Shown in pieces: positions 31,399 through 40,247 of a DNA stretch of 64,000 bases. Position 1 is the stretch's first letter. Each line of letters starts with the position of its first letter. The stretch lies in contig SFNQ01000006.1 of assembly GCA_004554165.1 (NCBI GenBank), forward strand, positions 1-64,000, in the 5' to 3' direction. Origin of the DNA: Clostridiales bacterium (lineage in GTDB: Bacteria > Bacillota > Clostridia > Christensenellales > CAG-138). Under the pieces are notes generated by a model. The model made no database searches, was not told where the DNA came from, and saw nothing but the letters and a program-made list of their open reading frames with translations. The translations under genes and the position numbers were made by a program.

Positions 31399-33642
31399 AT
31401 GATTCAGTATTTTCAGCAGGGAATACAGTGGCGCGGCGGCGCGCCCGAGCGGGCGGCGGCAGACTGCGACAGGCTGCGCGCGCGGGAGGGGACCATCGCC
31501 TATCAGATCATGCGCGCCCACAGTGTTTCGGACGAAGCGGCGGCGCTGCGCATCCGCTTTGACGCGCTGGTATCCCACGACATCACCTATGTGGGAATTA
31601 TCCAGACCGCGCGGGCCAGCGGCCTTCAGGAGTTCCCCGTGCCCTATGCCATGACCAACTGCCACAACAGCCTCTGCGCCGTGGGGGGTACGATCAATGA
31701 GGACGACCATGTGTTCGGCCTGTCCGCCGCGAAAAAGTACGGCGGCATCTATGTGCCTGCAAACCAGAGCGTCATCCACAGCTATGCGCGGGAGACGCTG
31801 GCCGCCTGCGGCAGTATGATCCTCGGCTCCGACAGCCATACCCGTTATGGTGCGCTGGGAACCATGGGCGTGGGCGAGGGCGGGCCGGAGCTTGTCAAGC
31901 AGCTCCTCAAAAACACCTACGACGTACCGGCGCCCGAGGTGGTGCTGGTTTATCTTACCGGCGCGCCGAAACGCGGCGTCGGCCCGCACGATGTGGCGCT
32001 GGCGCTGGTGAAGGCGACCTTTGCCCAGGGCCTGGTGAAGAACCGGGTGCTGGAGTTTGCCGGCCCTGGCCTTGCAAACCTGCCGGTGGATTTCAGAAAC
32101 GGCATCGACGTCATGACCACGGAAACCACCTGCCTGTCCTCCATCTGGGAGACGGATGAGGCGGTGCAGGCCTACTATGCGGCCCACGGCCGGCCGGAGG
32201 CCTACAAAAAACTCCAGCCGAAGGAGGGCGCGTACTACGATGCCATGATCACGATCGCGCTGGACAGGGTCGAGTCCATGATTGCGCTGCCCTTCCACCC
32301 CTCCAATGCCTATACCATCCATGAGTTTCTGGAAAACGCCGGGGAGATTCTCCGGGGCGTTGAGGAGGAGGCCGCGAAAAAATTCAGCAAGGCGAAGCTG
32401 GATCTTCGGAGCAAGATCCACGGCGGCAGGGTGATGGCCGATCAGGGCGTCATCGCCGGCTGCTCGGGCGGCCTGTTTGACAACATCACCGAGGCTGCGG
32501 ATATCCTGGCGGGCGGCAGCACGGGCAACGGCTACTTCTCGCTGTCGGTATATCCCACCAGCGTACCCGTATCCCTGGAACTGACCCGCGTGGGCGCGAC
32601 GGAAGCCCTGCTGGAGGCCGGCGCGATCATCAAGCCCTCGTTCTGCGGGCCCTGCTTCGGCGCGGGCGACGTGCCGGCGAATAACGGCCTCTCGCTGCGC
32701 CACACCACGCGCAACTTCCCCAACCGGGAGGGCTCCAAGCCCGGCGAGGGGCAGATTTCCGCGGTTGCGCTCATGGACGCGCGCTCCATCGCCGCCACCG
32801 CCTTAAACGGCGGCTACATCACCGCCGCCACGGATCTGGATTATACGCCCGTACACCGCGCATACCATTTCGACAAATCCGTTTACGACCGCCGCTGCTA
32901 CAACGGCTTCGGCCATCCCGAGCCGGATGCGGCGCTGATCCTCGGGCCCAACATTACCGACTGGCCGAAGATGTACGGGCTGTCGGAAAACCTGCTCGTC
33001 GAGCTGGCCGCGGTCATCCACGATCCGGTGACCACCACCGACGAGCTGATCCCCTCCGGCGAGACCTCGTCCTACCGCTCGAACCCGCTGCGCCTGTCGG
33101 AGTTTGCGCTCTCGCGCCGCGTGCCGGAGTATGTGGGCCGCGCAAAAGCCGTGGCTGCGCTGGAGGCGGAACGCAGGGCGGGCAGGGCGCCCGAAGCCCT
33201 GACGACCCTGCTGGAAAGGGTCGGTAACGCGGAACAGCTCCTTGCAGACACCCAGTTCGGCTCCTGCGTGTTCGCCAACAGGCCCGGCGACGGCAGCGCC
33301 CGCGAGCAGGCGGCCTCCTGCCAGAAGGTGCTGGGCGGCTTTGCCAACATCTGCTATGAGTACGCGACCAAACGCTACCGCAGCAACTGCATCAACTGGG
33401 GCATTCTGCCCTTCACCCTTGCGGAGGGGACGCCCTTCCCCTATGCGCCGGGCGAGCATGTGTTCGTGCCGGGCGTGCGCAGGGCCATCCAGCAGGGCGT
33501 GGAGGAGATCCCCGCCAAGGTCATCCGCATGGATGGCGCTGTGGAGGACATCACCCTTTACATCAGGGGGCTGACGGAGGATGAAAAGACGATCCTTCTG
33601 GAGGGCTGCCTGATGAACTACTACGCCGCGCAGAGCCGCTGA
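31399..33642 (+). CDS. Aconitase-family hydratase
   Basis: The 747-residue protein belongs to the aconitase superfamily, which hydrates and dehydrates hydroxy-acids with a [4Fe-4S] cluster. Cluster cysteines are visible as Cys355 (IAGCSGGLFDN), Cys416 and Cys419 (SFCGPCFGAGD). Other family motifs are SDSHTRYGALGTMGVGEGGPELV, NREGSKPGEG, and the C-terminal domain part KRYRSNCINWGILPFTLAEG. It resembles bacterial proteins annotated as hydratase rather than AcnA/AcnB. Being next to isocitrate dehydrogenase and citrate lyase genes, citrate/isocitrate is the likely substrate, but homocitrate- or methylcitrate-like acids cannot be excluded. Confidence 0.88.
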   Translation: MIQYFQQGIQWRGGAPERAAADCDRLRAREGTIAYQIMRAHSVSDEAAALRIRFDALVSHDITYVGIIQTARASGLQEFPVPYAMTNCHNSLCAVGGTINEDDHVFGLSAAKKYGGIYVPANQSVIHSYARETLAACGSMILGSDSHTRYGALGTMGVGEGGPELVKQLLKNTYDVPAPEVVLVYLTGAPKRGVGPHDVALALVKATFAQGLVKNRVLEFAGPGLANLPVDFRNGIDVMTTETTCLSSIWETDEAVQAYYAAHGRPEAYKKLQPKEGAYYDAMITIALDRVESMIALPFHPSNAYTIHEFLENAGEILRGVEEEAAKKFSKAKLDLRSKIHGGRVMADQGVIAGCSGGLFDNITEAADILAGGSTGNGYFSLSVYPTSVPVSLELTRVGATEALLEAGAIIKPSFCGPCFGAGDVPANNGLSLRHTTRNFPNREGSKPGEGQISAVALMDARSIAATALNGGYITAATDLDYTPVHRAYHFDKSVYDRRCYNGFGHPEPDAALILGPNITDWPKMYGLSENLLVELAAVIHDPVTTTDELIPSGETSSYRSNPLRLSEFALSRRVPEYVGRAKAVAALEAERRAGRAPEALTTLLERVGNAEQLLADTQFGSCVFANRPGDGSAREQAASCQKVLGGFANICYEYATKRYRSNCINWGILPFTLAEGTPFPYAPGEHVFVPGVRRAIQQGVEEIPAKVIRMDGAVEDITLYIRGLTEDEKTILLEGCLMNYYAAQSR

Positions 33643-33865
33643 ACAGGGGGGCGGGCATGCGCCGCGGGCTGTCCCCCCGGCCTGCGGCGCTGTCCGCCGA
33701 AAAAAACGGAAAGCCGGGCGGGCCGGCGCTGGCGACCGCGGGCCAAAACGCAGGCAAATCCGAAGAACCTCAGCCCGCAGGCCCTGCCGCTCCCGCGCGT
33801 TTTGAGAGAGCGGGTCAGGGCGACAGCCGCAAAACTCTATGGACCATCGTGTACGACAAGCCCTG

Positions 33866-33890
33866 CTCCGGGCGGAAAAGCCGCCCGGAG
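33866..33890 (+). other. Stable hairpin in the hydratase-icd spacer
   Basis: CTCCGGGCGG, five-base loop, CCGCCCGGAG without a following T-run, 35 bases before the icd start. The whole 282-base spacer holds no gene. The hairpin may set differential mRNA stability. Confidence 0.5.
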
Positions 33891-33924
33891 CGCCCGGGAA
33901 TTCAGATCATTTCAGGAGGAAAGC

Positions 33925-35142
33925 ATGGATAAGAGAATTCAGATGACGACGCCCCTTGTGGAAATGGACGGAGACGAAATGACCCGCATCATCTGGCAGA
34001 TGATTAAGGACGAACTGCTCACGCCCTTTGTCGATCTCAAGACCGAGTACTACGATCTGGGCCTGCAAAAACGCGACGAGACCGGCGACAGGATCACGGT
34101 GGAGGCAGGCGAGGCCATCAAGCGCCTGGGGGTCGGCGTCAAGTGCGCGACCATCACGCCGAACAAGCAGCGGGTGGAGGAGTATCAGCTCCATGAGATG
34201 TGGAAGAGCCCCAACGGCACCATCCGCGCCATTCTGGACGGAACGGTATTCCGCGCGCCCATCGTGATCGATTCCATCAAGCCCGTTGTGAAGAACTGGA
34301 AAAAGCCCATCACCATCGCCCGTCACGCCTATGGCGACGTATATAAGGGTACCGAGTACCGCGTGCCGGAGAAGGGGAAGGCGGAGCTGGTCTTTACCGG
34401 CGAAAACGGCGCCAGCTTCCGGGAGACGGTGTACGATTTTGAGTGCCCCGGGGTATTGCAGGGCATGTACAACAAGGACAGCTCCATCCGCTCCTTTGCG
34501 CACGCCTGCTTCCAGTATGCGCTGGAGACCCGGCAGGACCTCTGGTTCTCCACAAAGGATACCATCTCGAAAAAGTACGACCAGACCTTCAAGCTCATCT
34601 TCGAGGAGATCTACGAGGCCGAGTACAGGGCGCGCTTTGAGGCGCTGGGCCTGACCTACTTCTATACCCTGATCGACGACGCCGTGGCCCGCGTTATCCG
34701 CTCGGAGGGCGGCTATATCTGGGCCTGCAAGAACTATGATGGCGACGTTATGAGCGACATGGTCTCCACGGCCTTCGGTTCTCTCGCCATGATGACCTCC
34801 GTGCTGTGCAGCCCGGACGGCAAGTTCGAGTACGAGGCCGCGCACGGCACGGTTACGCGCCATTATTACCGCTATCTCAAGGGCGAGGAGACGAGCACCA
34901 ACCCCATGGCGACCATCTATGCCTGGAGCGGGGCGCTCAAAAAGCGCGGCGAGCTGGATGGGCTGCCGGAGCTGGTATCCTTCGGCGAGAAGCTGGAGGA
35001 GGCCTGCATCGACACGCTGAACGAGGGCATCATGACCAGGGACCTTGTGGGACTGGTGGAGGAGGGCACGCCCCGCGCGGTCAACACTCTGGAGTTTATC
35101 CGGCAGATCCGCGGGCGGCTGGAACGGAAGCTGGAGGCGTAA
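33925..35142 (+). CDS. icd: NADP-dependent isocitrate dehydrogenase (eukaryotic-type)
   Basis: The 405-residue enzyme oxidises and decarboxylates isocitrate to 2-oxoglutarate with NADP+. It is the dimeric eukaryotic-like type II form: VEMDGDEMTRIIWQMIKDEL, KSPNGTIRAILDGTVFRAPI, ARHAYGDVYKG, YFYTLIDDAVARVIRSEGGYIWACKNYDGDVMSD and the cofactor loop AAHGTVTRHYYRYLKGEETSTNP (the R-H after the T fits NADP). The start is the ATG with GGAGG five bases upstream. Together with the hydratase it would give citrate-to-2-oxoglutarate flux for glutamate synthesis or NADPH. Confidence 0.96.
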   Translation: MDKRIQMTTPLVEMDGDEMTRIIWQMIKDELLTPFVDLKTEYYDLGLQKRDETGDRITVEAGEAIKRLGVGVKCATITPNKQRVEEYQLHEMWKSPNGTIRAILDGTVFRAPIVIDSIKPVVKNWKKPITIARHAYGDVYKGTEYRVPEKGKAELVFTGENGASFRETVYDFECPGVLQGMYNKDSSIRSFAHACFQYALETRQDLWFSTKDTISKKYDQTFKLIFEEIYEAEYRARFEALGLTYFYTLIDDAVARVIRSEGGYIWACKNYDGDVMSDMVSTAFGSLAMMTSVLCSPDGKFEYEAAHGTVTRHYYRYLKGEETSTNPMATIYAWSGALKKRGELDGLPELVSFGEKLEEACIDTLNEGIMTRDLVGLVEEGTPRAVNTLEFIRQIRGRLERKLEA

Positions 35143-35146
35143 GGCG

Positions 35147-35443
35147 ATGCAGATCAAAAAGACAGGCGTTGCGGGCACGGTGGAGTCCAGCGATATCATC
35201 GTGCGCATCGAGCCGCGGGAGGAGCCGGGCGTGGAGCTGACGCTGACCTCCAGCGTCATGCAGCAGTTCGGCAGGCAGATTGAAAAGGTCATCCGCGAAA
35301 CCCTGGCGGAGCTGGGCGTGGAGAGCGCCCTTGTGGACGCGGTGGACAAGGGCGCGCTGGACTGTACGGTGCGCGCCCGCACGGCGGCGGCCGCCTACCG
35401 CGCCGCAGAGTGTACCGACTATGTATGGAGGACAAAGGGATGA
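35147..35443 (+). CDS. citD: Citrate lyase acyl carrier protein (gamma subunit)
   Basis: The 98-residue acyl carrier protein carries the phosphoribosyl-dephospho-CoA prosthetic group on Ser14 of the AGTVESSD motif. It begins MQIKKTGVAGTVESSDI and has the usual length. It lies four bases after icd and its stop overlaps the ATG of citE (ATGA), so the lyase subunits are translationally coupled. Confidence 0.95.
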   Translation: MQIKKTGVAGTVESSDIIVRIEPREEPGVELTLTSSVMQQFGRQIEKVIRETLAELGVESALVDAVDKGALDCTVRARTAAAAYRAAECTDYVWRTKG

Positions 35444-36327
35444 AACGGCTTCGGCGCAGCATGCTGTTTGTGCCGGGCAACAATCCCGGCATGGTGCGCG
35501 ATGCGCACATCTACGGATCGGACAGCATCATGTTCGACCTGGAGGATTCCGTTGCGGTTACGGAAAAGGACGCCGCTCGTTTCCTCGTATACAACGCGCT
35601 GACACATCTCAAGTACGGCAGCAAGGAACTGGTCGTGCGGATCAACGACCTGGGCTCCGGCCTGGGCGTTGCGGATCTGGAAGCCATCGTGCGCGCGCAG
35701 CCGGACGTCATCCGCCTGCCAAAGACCGAGTGCGCCAGAGACGTGATCGACTGCGAGCGCGAGATCGAGCGCATCGAGCGGGCGGCGGGCATCCCCGTCG
35801 GCAGGACCGGCATGATGGCCGCCATCGAGAGCGCCCGCGGCGTTCTGAACGCCTATGAGATTGCCACCGCTTCAAAGCGGCTCATCGGTATTGCCCTGGG
35901 CGCGGAGGACTATGTGACGGACCTGAAAACCACAAGGAGCGACGGCACGGAGCTGTTCTTTGCGCGCAACATGATCCTGAACGCGGCCCGGGCCGCGGGG
36001 ATCGACGCGCTCGACACCGTATATTCGGACGTGAACAATGAGGAGGGCTTCATCGCGGAGGCGACGCTCATCAAAAAGCTGGGCTTCAACGGCAAGAGCG
36101 TCATCAATCCCCGGCAGATCCCGCCGCTGCACCGTGTGTTCCTGCCCAGTGAGAAGGAGCTCAACAAGGCCCGCGCCATCATGGAGGCCATCGAGGAGGC
36201 CAATGCCCGCGGCAGCGGCGTCGCCTCCCTCAACGGAAAGATGATCGACAAGCCTGTGGTGCTGCGCGCGCAGTATCTGCTGGAGCTGGCGGAGGCCGCC
36301 AGCATAATTCCCATCGAGGAGGTGTAA
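35440..36327 (+). CDS. citE: Citrate lyase beta subunit (citryl-CoA/ACP lyase)
   Basis: The 295-residue TIM-barrel lyase cleaves citryl-ACP to oxaloacetate and acetyl-ACP. Motifs: RRSMLFVPGNNPGMVRDAHI, SIMFDLEDSV, VVRINDLGS, DVIRLPKTE, MMAAIESARGVLNAYEIA, IGIALGAEDYVTDLKTTRS, GFNGKSVINPRQI. Length and motifs match CitE of complete CitDEF complexes. Citramalate lyase beta subunits look the same, so the acid cleaved could also be citramalate. Confidence 0.95.
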   Translation: MKRLRRSMLFVPGNNPGMVRDAHIYGSDSIMFDLEDSVAVTEKDAARFLVYNALTHLKYGSKELVVRINDLGSGLGVADLEAIVRAQPDVIRLPKTECARDVIDCEREIERIERAAGIPVGRTGMMAAIESARGVLNAYEIATASKRLIGIALGAEDYVTDLKTTRSDGTELFFARNMILNAARAAGIDALDTVYSDVNNEEGFIAEATLIKKLGFNGKSVINPRQIPPLHRVFLPSEKELNKARAIMEAIEEANARGSGVASLNGKMIDKPVVLRAQYLLELAEAASIIPIEEV

Positions 36328-36330
36328 GGC

Positions 36331-37863
36331 ATGGGCGTGGATATGACAAAAATTCCCCATCTGGACTGCATCTCGCAAAACGGCGTCTATCGGGGCGTGC
36401 CGGAGCGCGATTTTTCCACCTTCAACGCCCGCATGCGCGCCAGCGACAAGATTCTGCCCTCCCTGCGCGAGGCAATTGCCCGCACCGGCCTGCGGGATGG
36501 CATGACCATTTCCTTCCACCACCATTTCCGAAACGGCGATTACATCGTCAACATGGTGCTGGATGAGATTGCGTCCATGGGCATCAAAAACCTGACCGTG
36601 GCCGCCAGCTCGCTGTCCAGCTGCCATGCGCCCATGATTGAGCACATCCGAAACGGCGTGGTCACGCACATTGAGACCAGCGGCCTGCGGGGGGAGCTGG
36701 CAGAACAGATTTCCCGCGGGCTTATGGAGGTCCCGGTGGTGTTCCGCTCCCACGGCGGCCGCGCGGCGGCGATTGCCCGCGGGGAGCTGCACATCGACGT
36801 GGCCTTCCTGGGCGCGCCCTCCTGCGACCCCTACGGCAATGCCAACGGCTACAACCGGGACGAGGAGAACGCGACCATCTGCGGCTCCATGGGCTATGCC
36901 AAGGTGGACGCCCAGTATGCCGATCAGGTCGTTGTTATCACGGACCACATCGTGCGCTTTCCGAACACGCCCTTCGGCATTCCGGAATCGCAGGTGGACT
37001 ATATCGTTTCCGTGGAACGTATCGGCGATCCCTCCGGCATCATGAGCGGCGCCACGCGCTATACGAAAAACCCGAAGGAGCTGCTGATTGCAAAGACCGC
37101 CGCCGATCTCATCGAGGCCTCCGGCTATTTTTACGACGGCTTTTCCATGCAGATGGGCAGCGGCGGAGCCTCGCTTGCCACGGCGCGCTTTTTGCGCGAG
37201 AAGATGGAGCAGAGGGGGCTGCAGGCGCGCTTTGCCCTCGGCGGCATTACGGGGCAGATTGTGGAGATGCATGAGGCGGGGCTGGTTGAGAAGATACTCG
37301 ATGTGCAGTCCTTTGACCTGATTGCGGCCAACTCCCTCAAGAACAACCGCTTCCACCAGCAGATCGACGGCTCGTACTATGCAGGCTACGACAACGAGGG
37401 CGCGGCGGTGAACCAGCTGGACTTTGTGGTGCTCTCGGCGCTGGAGATTGATACCAACTTTGATGTGAACGTTATCACCGGCTCGGACGGCGTGATCCGC
37501 GGCGCCATCGGCGGACATCCGGATACGGCGGCGGGCGCGAGCCTGTCGGTCGTGGTGGCGCCGCTGACGCGCGGCCGCATCCCCACCATTGTACACCGGG
37601 TCAATACGGTGGTCACGCCGGGGGCGGCGGTGGACGTGGTCGTGACCGATCAGGGCGTCGCGGTGAACCCCAGACGGGCCGATCTCATCGAGCGCTTTCG
37701 CAAGGCGGGCATGCCGCTGTTCACCATCGAGCAGCTCCGCGCCCGGGCAGAGCGCATTGTGGGCACGCCGGAACCCATTCGCTATCGGGATCGCGTCATC
37801 GGCCTTGTGCTCTATCGGGACAATACAGTGCTGGACGTGATCCGTCAGATCGACGAGACCTGA
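36331..37863 (+). CDS. citF: Citrate lyase alpha subunit (citrate:ACP transferase)
   Basis: The 510-residue protein exchanges acetyl for citryl on the acyl carrier protein. It is a CoA-transferase family I fold with typical segments (DGMTISFHHHFRNGDYIVNM, VVFRSHGGRAAAIARGELHIDVAFLGAPSCDPYGNANG, MQMGSGGASLATARFL, GGITGQIVEMHEAGLVEKILDVQSFD, VNVITGSDGVIRGAIGGHPDTAAGASLSVVVAPLTRGRIP). It is the last gene of the operon. The accessory genes citC, citX and citG, needed to make and acetylate the holo-ACP, are not in the window. Confidence 0.96.
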   Translation: MGVDMTKIPHLDCISQNGVYRGVPERDFSTFNARMRASDKILPSLREAIARTGLRDGMTISFHHHFRNGDYIVNMVLDEIASMGIKNLTVAASSLSSCHAPMIEHIRNGVVTHIETSGLRGELAEQISRGLMEVPVVFRSHGGRAAAIARGELHIDVAFLGAPSCDPYGNANGYNRDEENATICGSMGYAKVDAQYADQVVVITDHIVRFPNTPFGIPESQVDYIVSVERIGDPSGIMSGATRYTKNPKELLIAKTAADLIEASGYFYDGFSMQMGSGGASLATARFLREKMEQRGLQARFALGGITGQIVEMHEAGLVEKILDVQSFDLIAANSLKNNRFHQQIDGSYYAGYDNEGAAVNQLDFVVLSALEIDTNFDVNVITGSDGVIRGAIGGHPDTAAGASLSVVVAPLTRGRIPTIVHRVNTVVTPGAAVDVVVTDQGVAVNPRRADLIERFRKAGMPLFTIEQLRARAERIVGTPEPIRYRDRVIGLVLYRDNTVLDVIRQIDET

Positions 37864-38297
37864 CCCGCAAGACGACGCGATGGATATGATCCGCCGCAGG
37901 AATTCCCCGGCCTGCGGCGGTCTGTCTGTCAAACAAGCAGTTGACTGGCGGGGAAACCGCTTTCCGCCGAAAGCCCGGGGACGGCGAAAAGCGCCGGGAG
38001 ACAAGCACAAAAGGGGCGAACCGTCCTGCCATACATGCCGCCGGAGCCGGAAAAACCGAAGGGACTGTCCCCCTTGACAAACCCGGCGGGCGGCTTTTTT
38101 GTCGGGGCCTCCCATGCCTGCGGCGGGCGTTTTTTTCGGAAAGGGTCGCTTGCCGGGTCAGGGCGCTTTCGGGGGGAGGGCGGCCCCGCGTTCCGTGCCC
38201 GGAACGGGTGCGGCGGGCCGTGGCCTCCCGCGCCGGTCTTCCGCGTTTGCCCGCCGCACCGGCGCGCCGCTGAGCGGCGCGCGGGGCCGCCCGCCCC
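37864..38297. other. Intergenic region between convergent citF and lysR
   Basis: The region contains a terminator-like sequence ending GGCGGGCGGCTTTTTT near 38084-38099, pairing with GCCGCC about 50 bases upstream, and a 9-bp perfect hairpin GCGCGCCGC-tga-GCGGCGCGC at 38262-38282 next to the lysR stop. No gene is supported. Confidence 0.5.
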
Positions 38298-39203
38298 TCA
38301 GCGCTCCGTCTTGAGGTACTCGTCGAGGACGGCGCTGTTTTTGATGACAAAGCTGGCAAAGTTCTCCGCGGCGCGGGACAGATAGCGGGACTTGCGCCAG
38401 GCAAGGGCGATGGCGCGGGGCGGAATATCGTCGAGAATGCGCAGCGCCTTCACGGGGATGGTATGGCTGCTCAGGGGCTTCGGGATCAGCGCGATGCCGA
38501 AGTTTGCCGAAACGGAGCTGATGATGAGGTTGTCGTTGGTGGTTTCAAAAATCACGTTGGGCCGAACGCCGGCGTTTTGCAGGATGTTGTCAATGTAAGC
38601 GCGAATCTGGCAGCAGCTTTCGTAGGTAATGAGCTTTTCGTGGCGGAGACTGGAGAGGCGGATTTCCTGATAGCGTGCCAGGGGATGCTGGTCGGAGACG
38701 ATAACGACGGTTTCGTGCGTGCCGATCTGGTGGCATTCCAGATTCGGGTCGTCCGTCTCCGTGGTGAAGGCCAGCTCCATTGCGCCGCTCTCCAGGTCCG
38801 CCTCGATTTCCTGCGTTGTTGCCTGTTTCAAGCGGAAGCGGGACTGAATGCGGCCAAGCTCCGCGTAATAGCGGGAGATGGTAAAGGTGACCAGCTCGCT
38901 GAGACTGCTCAGATAGCTGATGGATACCATGCCGGATTCCGGGTCGGTCATGTCCTTCAGCTTTGCCTTCGCCTCCTCCAGCAGCTCCAGGGCGGGCTCC
39001 ACGTGCTCCAGCAGGATTTCGCCAAAGCGCGTCAGCCGGATGCTGCGGCCGCTGCGGATGAACAGCGGCGCGTTGAGCTCGCGTTCGAGATCGTTGATGG
39101 AGTGACTGAGGGTGGACTGGGTGACGCGCAGCTGCTCCGAAGCGCGGGTATAATTCCGTTTCTGAACGATGGTGAGAAAATAATAGAGCTGTTGCAAATT
39201 CAT
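38298..39203 (-). CDS. LysR family transcriptional regulator
   Basis: The 301-residue protein has an N-terminal HTH (MNLQQLYYFLTIVQKRNYTR, ASEQLRVTQSTLSHSINDLERELNAPLF) and an effector-binding domain (SGMVSISYLSSLSELVTFTI, ESGAMELAFTTETDD, IGTHETVVIVSDQHPLARYQEI, SVSANFGIALIPKPL). It is divergent from aroD and the long downstream run of same-strand genes, with an AT-rich shared control region. It is therefore the probable activator of that island. It is distinct from the LysR at 29.5 kb. Confidence 0.92.
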   Translation of the reverse strand: MNLQQLYYFLTIVQKRNYTRASEQLRVTQSTLSHSINDLERELNAPLFIRSGRSIRLTRFGEILLEHVEPALELLEEAKAKLKDMTDPESGMVSISYLSSLSELVTFTISRYYAELGRIQSRFRLKQATTQEIEADLESGAMELAFTTETDDPNLECHQIGTHETVVIVSDQHPLARYQEIRLSSLRHEKLITYESCCQIRAYIDNILQNAGVRPNVIFETTNDNLIISSVSANFGIALIPKPLSSHTIPVKALRILDDIPPRAIALAWRKSRYLSRAAENFASFVIKNSAVLDEYLKTER

Positions 39204-39226
39204 GAAATCACCTCATAATTATACTA

Positions 39227-39236
39227 ACAAATTTGT
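39227..39236. promoter_or_regulatory. Palindromic operator-like site ACAAATTTGT
   Basis: A perfect 10-bp palindrome lies 24 bases upstream of the lysR start; the half sequence AAATTTGT recurs at about 39317-39324, against the -10 box of the divergent promoter. This is a plausible LysR control arrangement. Confidence 0.45.
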
Positions 39237-39301
39237 GGTAAAATAGCAAGAAAATTTAATTATACAATGAAATAGTCTCATCAAAACGACAAAATACCCC
39301 A

Positions 39302-39330
39302 TTGGCTTCATCTCGCGAAATTTGTATAAT
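39302..39330 (+). promoter_or_regulatory. Sigma-A promoter of the aro/ABC/catabolic run
   Basis: TTGGCT at 39302-39307, 17-base spacer, consensus TATAAT at 39325-39330, about 120 bases before aroD. Confidence 0.75.
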
Positions 39331-39450
39331 AATAGTGAAAAAAAGCTAAGGATGAAGAACCGTATAGCCTTCGGACAGAATCGCATCCTTCCCCCCTTTT
39401 TTCCGGCAACGCACAGAAACGATTTCAGCATCAGGAGAACAAAACAGAAC

Positions 39451-40227
39451 ATGATTCAACCCCTTACCATCCGGGGCGTGACCATCGGCGAGGGTATCCC
39501 CAAGGTGATCGTCCCCATTGTAGAGACCTCAAGAGAAGCAATATTGAAAAAGGCGGAGGAGCTTTCCTCCCTGGACATCCAAATGGTAGAGTGGCGTGCG
39601 GATTTCTATGAGGATTCGCTCTGCGAGGCGGAGACGCTGCGTACGCTCGCGGGCCTTCGGAAACAGCTGGGCGGCATTCCGCTGCTGTTTACGTTCCGCA
39701 CCGCGCAGGAGGGCGGCGTACGGCCCATCGATCCCGACGCCTATGCTTCGCTGAATGGCGCGGTTGCATCCAGCGGCGACGCGGATGTGGTGGACGTGGA
39801 AGTTTTCTCAGGCGGAGAAAGGGCGAAGGAGAGCATTGACGCCATCCATGCCGCCGGCGCTTTTGTCATCGGCTCCAATCATGACCATCATGCCACGCCG
39901 GACAGGGAGGAACTCGTCTCCCGCCTGCGCAGAATTCAGCAGCTTGGTGCGGATATCGCAAAGGTGGCGGTCATGCCGCAGTCCAAAGCGGATGTGCTGA
40001 CGCTGCTGGCCGCGACGCTGGAAATGTATGAGAATTATGCGGACCGTCCCATCATCACCATGTCCATGGCGCCCATGGGGGTGCTGTCCCGGATTTCCGG
40101 CGAGATTTTCGGCTCTTCCATGACCTTTGGCACGGTGGGCGGCCTGTCCGCACCGGGCCAGATTCCCATCGGAGAACTGCAAAGCTGTCTCAGAATCCTG
40201 CACGGCGCATCCGGCGACACGGATTGA
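39451..40227 (+). CDS. aroD: Type I 3-dehydroquinate dehydratase
   Basis: The 258-residue enzyme dehydrates 3-dehydroquinate to 3-dehydroshikimate through a Schiff base. The expected residues are all present: Glu in VEWRADFYED, His in GSNHDHHATP, the Schiff-base Lys in ADIAKVAVMPQSKADVL, and the substrate region MSMAPMGVLSRISGEIFGSSMTFG ending in SAPGQIPI. The start was set at the ATG where similarity begins; a weak AGGAG lies about 14 bases upstream. First gene of a LysR-linked operon, 20 bases before aroE. Confidence 0.95.
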   Translation: MIQPLTIRGVTIGEGIPKVIVPIVETSREAILKKAEELSSLDIQMVEWRADFYEDSLCEAETLRTLAGLRKQLGGIPLLFTFRTAQEGGVRPIDPDAYASLNGAVASSGDADVVDVEVFSGGERAKESIDAIHAAGAFVIGSNHDHHATPDREELVSRLRRIQQLGADIAKVAVMPQSKADVLTLLAATLEMYENYADRPIITMSMAPMGVLSRISGEIFGSSMTFGTVGGLSAPGQIPIGELQSCLRILHGASGDTD

Positions 40228-40247
40228 CAAATTGGAGGAGGAAAGCT

